A DNA stretch of 64,000 nucleotides from Myxococcales bacterium (GTDB taxonomy: Bacteria > Myxococcota_A > Polyangia > Haliangiales > Haliangiaceae): NCBI GenBank assembly GCA_947483555.1, contig CANKMW010000004.1:62001-126000 (forward strand), in the 5' to 3' direction. Below, piece by piece: positions 42,218 through 49,567 of this stretch. The position numbers were made by a program, and so were the translations under genes. The notes beneath the pieces were generated by a model that did not search any database, had not been told where the DNA came from, and was given only the letters and a program-made list of their open reading frames with translations. The stretch's first letter is position 1. Every line of letters starts with the position of its first letter.

Positions 42218-42680
42218 CGCCGAACAGCGCGTCGAGCTCCGCCTGATCCTGCACGTCCCGGTTGGCGGTGGTAGCGCCCCCTCCGACGCGGTTGCGATTG
42301 ATCGCGAGCAGCGTGGCCGCGGACGCGCCAACCATGGGCGGCGCCGGTCGCGCCGAGGCCGCGATCACCGACAACGGCGGCGGCGACGGCGAGCTCCTCG
42401 GCGGCGCGAGCGCCGACCCGAGCGCGGGCGGCCGCGCCGCCGGCACCCTGGGCAGCGGTGGGCGCCCCGACGCCCGTTCCGGCTTCCTGGACGCCGCCGC
42501 GACGGCGGGCTCCACACCCTGGCCGCAGCCACCGCACCAGGTGTCGTCGATCTCGTTGACGAACCCGCAGCCACCGCACATCGTCACGAGGCTGGCGCGA
42601 CAGCCGCCGCAGAATCGCCTGCCGAGCCTGGCCACGCGCATGCACGCCGGGCACGCCTGGGTCCCGTTGGTCGCCGACAT
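42207..42680 (-). CDS. Double zinc-ribbon protein with a FliM-like C-terminal tail
   Basis: The 157-residue product's N-terminus has four CxxC knuckles (C10/13, C24/27, C35/38, C49/52), arranged as a double zinc ribbon that would bind two Zn. A Pro/Ala-rich linker follows, and the protein ends in DQAELDALFGGAG. The tail resembles the E-I/L-D-A-L motif at the N-terminus of FliM that docks CheY. Zinc ribbons usually mediate protein or nucleic-acid contacts. It lies in the kinase operon; its ATG overlaps the carbonic anhydrase stop (TGATG). Family of the whole protein unknown. Confidence 0.7.
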   Translation of the reverse strand: MSATNGTQACPACMRVARLGRRFCGGCRASLVTMCGGCGFVNEIDDTWCGGCGQGVEPAVAAASRKPERASGRPPLPRVPAARPPALGSALAPPRSSPSPPPLSVIAASARPAPPMVGASAATLLAINRNRVGGGATTANRDVQDQAELDALFGGAG

Positions 42681-43717
42681 CACTGCACCTCCCGCTCGCC
42701 GAGCTGCTGGGCCGGGCGCGCGTTGTTGCCGAAGCGCTGGCGGAACGCGGCGATTCGCGCGCCGTCCTCGGTGCGCGTCCGCTTGAGCACGATCCAGCGC
42801 ACACCCTCGGTGCACGGCGGGGTGGTCAGCGAGCCGTCGTAGCGGCGCGCGGCCAGGTCGCGGGGCAAGAACGCACTCGGATCGAACGGCTTCTTCAGAC
42901 GCGCCCGTCCCGAGGCTCGAGGCGCGGCCTTCCACACCGGCTTCATGGCCGCCGAAGGTTCGCCTTCGGCGAACAGCACGCCGACCACCGCCAGCGACCC
43001 GGCCTTGTCCTTGTGCACCAGATGGACCTCGAGCGGGAACGCGTCGCCGGCGATCGTGTGCTCGCTCGGCGTGTGGACGTGGAACTGCATCAGCTCGAAG
43101 CGCGCACCGTCGACGATCGCGAAGCTGCCGGGATCCAGGTTCACCTGCAGCGTGTGGCCATTGTCGACCACCTCGCCGGTCGTCGCCCGGTACACCAGGA
43201 ACACCTCCGGCGCGGACCCGGGCCTGGGCAAGATGTCGATCGGCGACTGCGACGTCCCGCTGGCGCAGGTGGCGAACGCCGGGTCCAGGCCGCCCCACCC
43301 CGGCGGCCCGTGGTCGCCCTCGTAGCTCCAGTGGACGTCGGGATGCGGACTGGCCGGTGGCGCCGCCGGCGCCGCGGCAGTGGCGCGGTCGCCGTCGCCA
43401 TGCCCGGCCCGCGACGCACTTCCGCCACGGTCCCCCGGCGATTCCGCGCGCTCCTGGTCGCGGGCGTCGCGGTCCGCCGGCCGTTTCTTGCGGGAGTGAT
43501 CCGCGCGCGCGCTGCCGGCACCCTTGCCGCGGTCGCGGTCGCCTCGATCGTCGGGCGCCGCTGGCTTGCTCCCCGGCTGTCCCACCGGCTCGCCGGTGAG
43601 CTCGGCGACCGCACCAGCCACCTCGTCGAGGCGCTTCTCGAGCGCCGCGACCTTGCTGGGCTGGTCGACGTACTTACAACCGGCGAGGAGCACGAGGGTC
43701 CCGATGAATGGGCGCAC
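42680..43717 (-). CDS. Alpha-type carbonic anhydrase lipoprotein
   Basis: The 345-residue protein (GTG at 43717; an upstream ATG at 43762 is also open) has lipobox LLAGC near residue 13. A helical coil (VAALEKRLDEVAGAVAEL) and a ~80-residue charged linker follow. The alpha-carbonic anhydrase domain (~135-345) has SQSPIDI, zinc ligands in MQFHVHTPSEH and LEVHLVHKD, and GSLTTPPCTEGVRWIVLK. It would hydrate CO2 to bicarbonate outside the inner membrane. It ends inside the zinc-ribbon gene start, and about 49 bp separate its start from the kinase stop. Confidence 0.88.
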   Translation of the reverse strand: MRPFIGTLVLLAGCKYVDQPSKVAALEKRLDEVAGAVAELTGEPVGQPGSKPAAPDDRGDRDRGKGAGSARADHSRKKRPADRDARDQERAESPGDRGGSASRAGHGDGDRATAAAPAAPPASPHPDVHWSYEGDHGPPGWGGLDPAFATCASGTSQSPIDILPRPGSAPEVFLVYRATTGEVVDNGHTLQVNLDPGSFAIVDGARFELMQFHVHTPSEHTIAGDAFPLEVHLVHKDKAGSLAVVGVLFAEGEPSAAMKPVWKAAPRASGRARLKKPFDPSAFLPRDLAARRYDGSLTTPPCTEGVRWIVLKRTRTEDGARIAAFRQRFGNNARPAQQLGEREVQ

Positions 43718-43765
43718 GCCTTCCTGGGTCGACCAGCCGGGGCGGTCGTCAAGGGATCGCACGCC

Positions 43766-44752
43766 TCAGCCGCCGGCCGCGACCCGAAACCCGTTCTCGC
43801 GGGCGCCCGGGGGCATGCCATAGGCGAGGTCGGCGAGCACCCGCGCGACATCGACCATTCGCGGTCTCATGCCCGGGTCCTTCGCCAGCATGCGCATCAC
43901 CAGCCGGTCGAGCACCTCGGGCACCGCCCGCCGCGTCGACATCGCCGACGGCATCCGGTCGCAGTGGTCGGACATCACGCGCGACAGCGAGCCCTCGAAC
44001 GGCACGGCGCCGGTGACCAGCTCGTACAGGATGCATCCCAGGCCGTAGACGTCCGATCGCGGCTCGGCATGGCCGAGCCACTGCTCCGGCGCCATGTAGC
44101 ATGGCGTGCCGGCAACTTCCTCGGTGGCGGCACGATCGTCGAAGCGTGCCACGCCGGAGTCGAGCACCTTCACGCGGGGCCAGCCACCGAGCCCGTCCTG
44201 GTACAGCACCATGACGTTCTCCGGCTTCAGATCGCAGTGCACCACGCGCGCCTCGTGCATCGCCGCCACGGCGTCCGCAACCTGCGCGCCGATCGCCGCC
44301 ACCGCGCCCAGCTCGATGAAGCCGCGATCGAGCAGGGTCGCCAGGTTCTCACCATCGATCATCTCCATGACCAGGTACGGCATCCCGGTGACCGATCGCG
44401 CGGCCTCGACGATGTGGACCAGCCCATCGTGACGCACGCGGCGCGACACCTCGTGCTCGCTGAACAGGCGCCCGACGATCGACTCGTGCGCCGACCACCG
44501 CACGTCGAGCACCTTGAGCGCGACGCGCGCCCCGGTGTGGACGTGCTCGCCAAGGTAGATCCCGCCCATCCCACCCTTGGCTACCAGCGCCAGCACGTGG
44601 TGCTCGCCGAGCACCGGTGGCATCGGCGGCAGATCGACCTGCTGCGTGCCGGCGGCGCCGGCGGCGTACGGAACCGTCACCATCTGGACCGTCAAGGTGC
44701 TCGGCACCAGCTTCAAGAGCCCACGCACCAGCGTCAGTTCCGTCCGCATCAT
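43766..44752 (-). CDS. Serine/threonine protein kinase under a sigma-54 promoter
   Basis: The 328-residue Hanks-type kinase has glycine loop AKGGMGGIY (58-66), Lys80 in VALKVLDV, catalytic HCDLKPEN (172-179), DSG (198-200) and GTPCYMAPEQ. The usual HRD is HCD and the usual DFG is DSG, but the Lys and both Asp are kept, so activity is plausible. There is no transmembrane segment. The ATG at 44752 was chosen because it lies 5 nt after the predicted sigma-54 transcription start; the ATG at 44797 lies before it. It heads the carbonic anhydrase and zinc-ribbon operon. Confidence 0.88.
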   Translation of the reverse strand: MMRTELTLVRGLLKLVPSTLTVQMVTVPYAAGAAGTQQVDLPPMPPVLGEHHVLALVAKGGMGGIYLGEHVHTGARVALKVLDVRWSAHESIVGRLFSEHEVSRRVRHDGLVHIVEAARSVTGMPYLVMEMIDGENLATLLDRGFIELGAVAAIGAQVADAVAAMHEARVVHCDLKPENVMVLYQDGLGGWPRVKVLDSGVARFDDRAATEEVAGTPCYMAPEQWLGHAEPRSDVYGLGCILYELVTGAVPFEGSLSRVMSDHCDRMPSAMSTRRAVPEVLDRLVMRMLAKDPGMRPRMVDVARVLADLAYGMPPGARENGFRVAAGG

Positions 44753-44767
44753 GGCTTCCTCGCCTGC

Positions 44768-44783
44768 TGCATCCGCGGTGCCA
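44768..44783 (-). promoter_or_regulatory. Sigma-54 promoter of the kinase unit
   Basis: On the minus strand this reads TGGCACCGCGGATGCA: a perfect TGGCAC -24 box, then GG-N10-GC spacing. The -12 box is ATGC instead of TTGC, the only weak point. The predicted start near 44757 is 5 nt before the kinase ATG. Confidence 0.6.
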
Positions 44784-44834
44784 TGACGGGGCGCCATGGA
44801 ATCTCGCGCGTTGTATGGGTCTAGGTCGACCAGG

Positions 44835-44854
44835 CGACGGCGACGTTGACGGTC
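44835..44854 (-). promoter_or_regulatory. Upstream activator site of the kinase unit
   Basis: On the minus strand GACCGTCAACGTCGCCGTCG matches the fliM/fliQ copy of the motif at 15 of 20 positions, including the first eight. Its GTCA starts 68 bp before the GG of the kinase promoter. This copy is the most divergent in its second half. Confidence 0.5.
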
Positions 44855-44877
44855 GAGTGCCAGCGCGGCCCGGGCCG

Positions 44878-46068
44878 TCACACCGACGCGGCGTGCTCGA
44901 GCACCGGCACGCTCCCGCCCACCCCATGGCGGCCCGTGAGCAGCGTGGCCCCCATCGCCACGGCGATGTTCGCGATGTCGGTCGCAGTCACTTCCACATG
45001 CTCGAACCGCCGCCGCACCAGCTCCTGGAATGGGGGCGCCAGGGACGTCCCGCCGATGAGGACGACCTCGTCGACGTCGGAATCGATCCAGCCGGCTCGG
45101 GCCAGGGTGGCGTCGACCGCCGCCAGCGCGCGGGCGAACAGCGGCGCCCACAGCGGTGCCGCCCAGGTGCGCTCGATGATCACGTCGAGATCGCGGTTGA
45201 CGCCGTTCTCGATGTACGCATCGCGCATCGTGAGGCGCGCCTCGGCCGCGGTCGACAGCGACCGCTTCGTCGATTCGCAGCGCAGGGCAAGCAGCTGGCG
45301 GCGAACCGCGTCGCGCAGCAGGTCGAAGTGCGCCCGCTTGTAGATGAGCCCGGCCAGGGCCTGGACCAGGGCCTGATCGAGATCGTCGCCGCCGAGGAAG
45401 GGATCGCCGCCGGTCGCGAGCACCCGGAAACGCGACTCGTCCTGGTCGATCGCCGTGACATCGAAGGTGCCACCGCCGAAGTCGCAGATCAGCATTCGCC
45501 GCGGCCCGAGCCGCGCGTGCATGCCAGCCGCGAGCGCACCGGCGATCGGTTCGGCAACGATCTCGAGGATCTCGAGGTGCGCGAGCCGTGCCGCCTTGCG
45601 AAGGGCGACCTGGTAGCCGGTGCTGGCCACGGCCGAAGCGGTCACGACGATGCGGCGGACGACGGCGCCGAACCGTTGCTCGGCAAGCGCGCGCACACGG
45701 TCGAGGATCGCCGCTGCGACCTGCTCGGCGACCCAGTCCTGGTTGCGCAGCTTGAGCAGGACGCTGCCGCCGGCGCCCGCCATGATGCGGTACGGGACCG
45801 TCGGTGCGATGCGCCGCAGCGCCCCCGCCTCGCTGAGATCGCTGCCCATGATGCGCTTGATCGACGCCACGGTGGACCCCGGGTAGGCCGCCAGCTGGCC
45901 AACCGCGGCCCGCCCCACCAGCGGCGGGCCGCGCTCGGGGATGTGGACCACCGACGGGATCATCGGGTCACCGTTGTCGACGACCATCTCGACACGGCCG
46001 TCGACCAAGGCGCCGGCCGACGTGTAGCTGGTACCGAAGTCGACACCCAGGACGATCTCGCGGGTCAC
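44878..46068 (-). CDS. Hsp70-like ATPase without a substrate-binding domain
   Basis: The 396-residue product has only the Hsp70/actin-type nucleotide-binding fold: VLGVDFGTSYTSAGALVDG (phosphate 1), MLICDFGGGTFDVTAID (phosphate 2), EVVLIGGTSLAPPFQELVRRRF (adenosine). Full DnaK is about 640 residues; the beta substrate-binding domain and lid are absent. It may be a regulatory ATPase and not a folding chaperone. GTG start at 46068. It is divergent from the sensor kinase at 46240 and upstream of the Ser/Thr kinase on the same strand. Confidence 0.85.
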   Translation of the reverse strand: MTREIVLGVDFGTSYTSAGALVDGRVEMVVDNGDPMIPSVVHIPERGPPLVGRAAVGQLAAYPGSTVASIKRIMGSDLSEAGALRRIAPTVPYRIMAGAGGSVLLKLRNQDWVAEQVAAAILDRVRALAEQRFGAVVRRIVVTASAVASTGYQVALRKAARLAHLEILEIVAEPIAGALAAGMHARLGPRRMLICDFGGGTFDVTAIDQDESRFRVLATGGDPFLGGDDLDQALVQALAGLIYKRAHFDLLRDAVRRQLLALRCESTKRSLSTAAEARLTMRDAYIENGVNRDLDVIIERTWAAPLWAPLFARALAAVDATLARAGWIDSDVDEVVLIGGTSLAPPFQELVRRRFEHVEVTATDIANIAVAMGATLLTGRHGVGGSVPVLEHAASV

Positions 46069-46239
46069 CCCCTCAGTACCGACCGGTTCGGCCGGGCGGA
46101 TAGGACGGTCCCGACGCCAGCGCCGGCGTGGGTCCCAGCCAGAGACAGAAGATCGCCACCCGCCCCTGTACGGCGGCCGGCGTCGGTCGAACTCGCATCC
46201 CGAGACCCAGACCGTCGGCGAAGACCGACTGGACGTCCC

Positions 46240-47184
46240 ATGACCAGCTCGCCCGCTCCCGTGCCCCTCGCTGCCGAGCTCGAAGACCTCGAGATCTGGC
46301 AACGTGCGCTCGCCGCCGCCCACGGCCAGCTGCAGCGCAGCCAGGCGACGTTGATGCAAGCCCACAAGCTGGAGGCCATCGGCCAGCTCGCCGCCGGCGT
46401 CGCTCACGAGATCAACACTCCCGTGCAGTACATCTCCGACAACGTCGCCTACGTCGCTGCCGCCTTCACGTCGATCGGCGAGCTCGTCCGCACCTGCGCC
46501 GCCGCCATCGGCGCCGATGGCGCGGTCGATGCCGCGGCGCTCGGAGCGGCGCGCGCAGCCAGCGCCGCGGTCGACGTCCAGCAACTGCTCATCGAGATCC
46601 CGCGCGCCCTGACCGAGTCGCTCGAAGGCCTCGAGCGGGTCGCGTCGATCGTGGCCGCGCTACGCAGCTTCTCGCACCCCAGTCGCGGTCGCCGCGAGCC
46701 CTTCGATCTCAACCACGGGCTGCTCACGACCATCGCCGTGGCGCGCAACGAGTGGCGCTACGTCGCCGAGGTCGCCACCGACCTGGATCCGGCGCTGCCG
46801 CCCGTGGTCGGTATCCGCGACGAGCTCGGCCAGGTGTTCCTCAACCTGATCGTCAACGCCGCCCACGCCATCGCCGAGGCCACCGAGCGCGGCCGACCCG
46901 GCCGCGGCGTCATCGCCATTTCGAGTCGACAGGTTCGCGACCAGGTCACCATCCGGATCAGCGACACCGGCGACGGCATCCCCGACGAGATCCGCGACCG
47001 CGTGTTCGAGCCGTTCTTCACGACCAAGGCGCTCGGCCGCGGCACCGGCCAGGGACTGGCGCTGACCCGCTCCGTGGTCGTCGAGAGGCACGCGGGCGCG
47101 ATCACGTTCGAGTCGACGTGCGGCACCGGCACCACGTTCATCGTCACCTTGCCGATCGGCGGCTCGGCGGGAGGTTCGCCATGA
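46240..47184 (+). CDS. Soluble sensor histidine kinase
   Basis: The 314-residue kinase has a short N-terminal coiled coil (~20-45) and HisKA LAAGVAHEINTPVQYISDNV with His53-region phospho-acceptor followed by the normal Glu. The ATPase has N-box VFLNLIVNAAHAIAEA, ISDTGDGIPDEIRDRVFEPFFTTK and GRGTGQGLALTRSVVV. No sensor domain is present, so input likely comes from a partner protein. Its stop overlaps the start of the response regulator-HDOD gene by 4 bp, forming a pair. Confidence 0.88.
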   Translation: MTSSPAPVPLAAELEDLEIWQRALAAAHGQLQRSQATLMQAHKLEAIGQLAAGVAHEINTPVQYISDNVAYVAAAFTSIGELVRTCAAAIGADGAVDAAALGAARAASAAVDVQQLLIEIPRALTESLEGLERVASIVAALRSFSHPSRGRREPFDLNHGLLTTIAVARNEWRYVAEVATDLDPALPPVVGIRDELGQVFLNLIVNAAHAIAEATERGRPGRGVIAISSRQVRDQVTIRISDTGDGIPDEIRDRVFEPFFTTKALGRGTGQGLALTRSVVVERHAGAITFESTCGTGTTFIVTLPIGGSAGGSP

Positions 47185-48254
47185 CCATGAAGGTGCTCAT
47201 CGTCGATGACGAGCCCCGGGTGGTGCAGGCCCTCGACCGGGTGCTGCGCCACGCGGGGCCACGCGACTGGGTGGTCTCGACCGCGACCTCGGGTCGCGAA
47301 GCGCTGGCCAAGCTCGATCAGGGTGCCGTCGACGTAGTGGTGTCGGACATGTCGATGCCGGAGATGGACGGCTCCACGTTCCTGTCGGAGGTGCGAGTCC
47401 GGTGGCCGGACACCGTCAGAGTCGTGCTCTCGGGCCACTGCGATCCCGAGGCGGCTGCTCGCGTGGCCGCGGTGGCCCACCAGTTCTTCGAGAAGCCGCT
47501 GCCGGTCAAGGAGTTCGTCGGGGCGCTCCGCGACCTCTCGGCGGGACGCCACCAGATCGCGTCGCCGGAGCTCCGCGACCTCCTGTGCGCCATCGGCCAC
47601 CTGCCGGCGCCACCCTCGGTGTACGTCGAGCTGTCGGCGGCAATCGCCGACCCACGGATCCACGTCGACCACGTGAGCGACATCGTCCGTCGCGATCCGG
47701 CGCTGGCCACCAAGGTGTTGCAGCTAGCGGGCTCCACGTACTTCACCCGTGGCGTGCCGGCGCGCGACCTGCGGACAGCGATCGGCCGAGTCGGGATTCG
47801 CCTGGTCGCGGCGATGTCGCTGGCGGCCAGCGGGTTTCGCGTCGATCCCTCGTCAGGGCTGACGCAGGACGCCCTCACCTCCCACAGCGTCGCGGCCGCC
47901 GCCGCCGCCCATGGCCGGCTCACCGATCCAACCCAGGCCGAGGACGCATACATCGGCGCGCTGCTCGCCGACATCGGCCTGAGCGCGCTCGCATGCTGGA
48001 TGCCAGCTCGCGTTCGCACCGCTCTCGAGCACGCGGCGCGCAGCGGGACACGGTTGCACGTCGCCGAGCGCGAGCTGTACGGGCTGACTCACGCCGAGGC
48101 GGGCGCCTACCTGCTCGGGTTGTGGCGCCTGCCCACATCGATCGTCGACGCGGTCCGGCACCACCACGCCCCCGATCGCGCCGCGATCGCCGACCGCGCG
48201 GTCGCGCTGGCGGTGCACGACGCCCACGCCGAGGCCGATCCGGCCGTCGACTGA
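47181..48254 (+). CDS. Response regulator with HDOD output domain
   Basis: The 357-residue protein has a receiver (1-120): VLIVDDEPRVV, VDVVVSDMSMPEMDG, VVLSGHCD, FFEKPL. An HDOD domain (~135-330) follows, with YVELSAAIADPRIHVDHVSDIVRRDPALATKVLQLAGSTYF and a degenerate HD segment (GALLADIGLSAL, so Ala/Ile replace the HD). It is the likely target of the kinase encoded just upstream. It ends 14 bp before the fliM activator site. Confidence 0.87.
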   Translation: MTMKVLIVDDEPRVVQALDRVLRHAGPRDWVVSTATSGREALAKLDQGAVDVVVSDMSMPEMDGSTFLSEVRVRWPDTVRVVLSGHCDPEAAARVAAVAHQFFEKPLPVKEFVGALRDLSAGRHQIASPELRDLLCAIGHLPAPPSVYVELSAAIADPRIHVDHVSDIVRRDPALATKVLQLAGSTYFTRGVPARDLRTAIGRVGIRLVAAMSLAASGFRVDPSSGLTQDALTSHSVAAAAAAHGRLTDPTQAEDAYIGALLADIGLSALACWMPARVRTALEHAARSGTRLHVAERELYGLTHAEAGAYLLGLWRLPTSIVDAVRHHHAPDRAAIADRAVALAVHDAHAEADPAVD

Positions 48255-48267
48255 CGGACGGATCGAG

Positions 48268-48287
48268 GACCGTCAGCACCGCCGACA
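48268..48287 (+). promoter_or_regulatory. Upstream activator site of the fliM unit
   Basis: GACCGTCAGCACCGCCGACA is identical over 20 bp to the fliQ copy at 51450-51469. GTCA starts 66 bp before the fliM sigma-54 GG. CTGACGG at 48251-48257 and CCGTCAG at 48270-48276 make an inverted repeat, which suits a dimeric enhancer-binding protein. Confidence 0.75.
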
Positions 48288-48336
48288 GCTCTCCGCGTGC
48301 GCGGCGCGGGCACCAGCGAAGTCGCCAGGTTCCCGC

Positions 48337-48352
48337 TGGCGCACGCGTTGCA
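48337..48352 (+). promoter_or_regulatory. Sigma-54 promoter of the fliM unit
   Basis: TGGCGCACGCGTTGCA has the full TGGC -24 box, GG-N10-GC spacing and a TTGCA -12 box. The predicted start near 48363 is 3 nt before the fliM GTG at 48366. Confidence 0.85.
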
Positions 48353-48365
48353 TTGTCGAGCGTCT

Positions 48366-49298
48366 GTGAGCGACCTTTCCCTCGATCCCCAGGAACTCGA
48401 GGCCATCCAGGCCGCGATCCGCCAGGGGGCGCCTCCGTCTGGCGGCCTCCCCGACAACATCGACGTGGTCCCGCTGGCGCTCATCGCCGCCGATCGCGAG
48501 GCCCAGGTAGCACGACCTCGGCTCGGCGAGCTGGCGCAGCGCTGGGCCCGCCGCCTCACCCGTTCGTTGCGCGCGTTCGTCGGCGACGTCACCGTCGATG
48601 CGATGGGCGCCGAGATGATCGACGCGAGTTCGCTGACCGACGACCTTCGCACGATGTGGGTGGCGCTGATCTCGCCGGGCGGCCGCGGCACGCTGGCGGT
48701 CGGATTCGGCGGCGATCTGGTCGAGGCCGCGGCGGCTCGTCGCTGCGGTGCCAAGGCGGTCACGTCGGCGCAACGCGATCCGTCGGCGCTCGCGTTGCGC
48801 CTGTTCACGCCGGTCGGTGAAGCGGCAATGACGTCGCTCGAACAGGCGTGGGCCGAGCTCGAACGGACGCCGTTCGAGCGCCCCCTGTCCACCCCCGACG
48901 CCGTCGCCGCCGCGATCGGTGGCGAGACCGTGCTGGCGGCGACGCTGCGGGTGTCGGGCGCCGCCACCGGCCGCGTCCGTCTGCTGGCCCGACCGTCGGT
49001 GATCATGGCGCCCGTCGAGAGGAACCAGACCGTCCCCGCCGACTCCGCCACGATCGCGGCGGCGCTGGGTGCGGTTCCGGTCGAGGTGCGCGTCGAGATC
49101 GCGACGATCGCCATCAAGCTGTCCGAGCTCGCCAACTTCGGCCCCGGCTCGCAGTTCGCGCTGCCAGTCTTCATCGACGACCCGATGCCCATCTATTGCG
49201 GTGGCGTGCTCAAGGCCTGGGGCCGCCCCGTGGTCACCCGTGGCGTCATCGCCGTGGAGATCGCCGCCGTCGCCGTCGCTGGAAGAGGTCATCCGTGA
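48366..49298 (+). CDS. fliM: Flagellar motor switch protein FliM
   Basis: The 310-residue product has a middle CheC-like domain (~40-225) and a C-terminal SpoA domain (EVRVEIATIAIKLSELANFGPGSQFALPVFIDDPMPIYCGGVLKAWGRPVVTRGVIAVEI). The N-terminal docking peptide LDPQELEAIQAAI is only a weak match to the family's LSQxEIDALL motif that binds CheY-P. FliM forms the C-ring wall. The GTG at 48366 sits 15 nt past the -12 box; an upstream GTG at 48297 lies before the promoter and is excluded. 4-bp overlap with fliN. Confidence 0.9.
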   Translation: MSDLSLDPQELEAIQAAIRQGAPPSGGLPDNIDVVPLALIAADREAQVARPRLGELAQRWARRLTRSLRAFVGDVTVDAMGAEMIDASSLTDDLRTMWVALISPGGRGTLAVGFGGDLVEAAAARRCGAKAVTSAQRDPSALALRLFTPVGEAAMTSLEQAWAELERTPFERPLSTPDAVAAAIGGETVLAATLRVSGAATGRVRLLARPSVIMAPVERNQTVPADSATIAAALGAVPVEVRVEIATIAIKLSELANFGPGSQFALPVFIDDPMPIYCGGVLKAWGRPVVTRGVIAVEIAAVAVAGRGHP

Positions 49299-49564
49299 AC
49301 GAACCCGCCGCACCCGACGTCAAGCGCCTCGAGACCCTGCTCCACGACGTGCCGCTCGAGCTCAGCGTCGAGCTTGGCCGCATCCGCCTCAGCCTGGCCG
49401 AGCTCGCCTCCCGGCTCGGCCCCGGCTCGATCATCACACTCGACAAGCTCACGGGCGCGCCGCTCGACGTGCGCATCAACACACGGCTGGTCGCGCGCGC
49501 CGAGGCGGTCGCGGTCGGCGATCGCTGCGGCATCCGCATCCTCGAGATCGTGGAGAAGGAGTGA
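49295..49564 (+). CDS. fliN: Flagellar motor switch protein FliN
   Basis: The 89-residue SpoA-domain protein reads LLHDVPLELSVELGRIRLSLAELASRLGPGSIITLDKLTGAPLDVRINTRLVARAEAVAVGDRCGIRILEIV. It completes the C-ring base. GTG start in 4-bp overlap with fliM. It has no long N-terminal extension, so it is the short FliN type. Confidence 0.93.
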   Translation: MNEPAAPDVKRLETLLHDVPLELSVELGRIRLSLAELASRLGPGSIITLDKLTGAPLDVRINTRLVARAEAVAVGDRCGIRILEIVEKE

Positions 49565-49567
49565 CCG

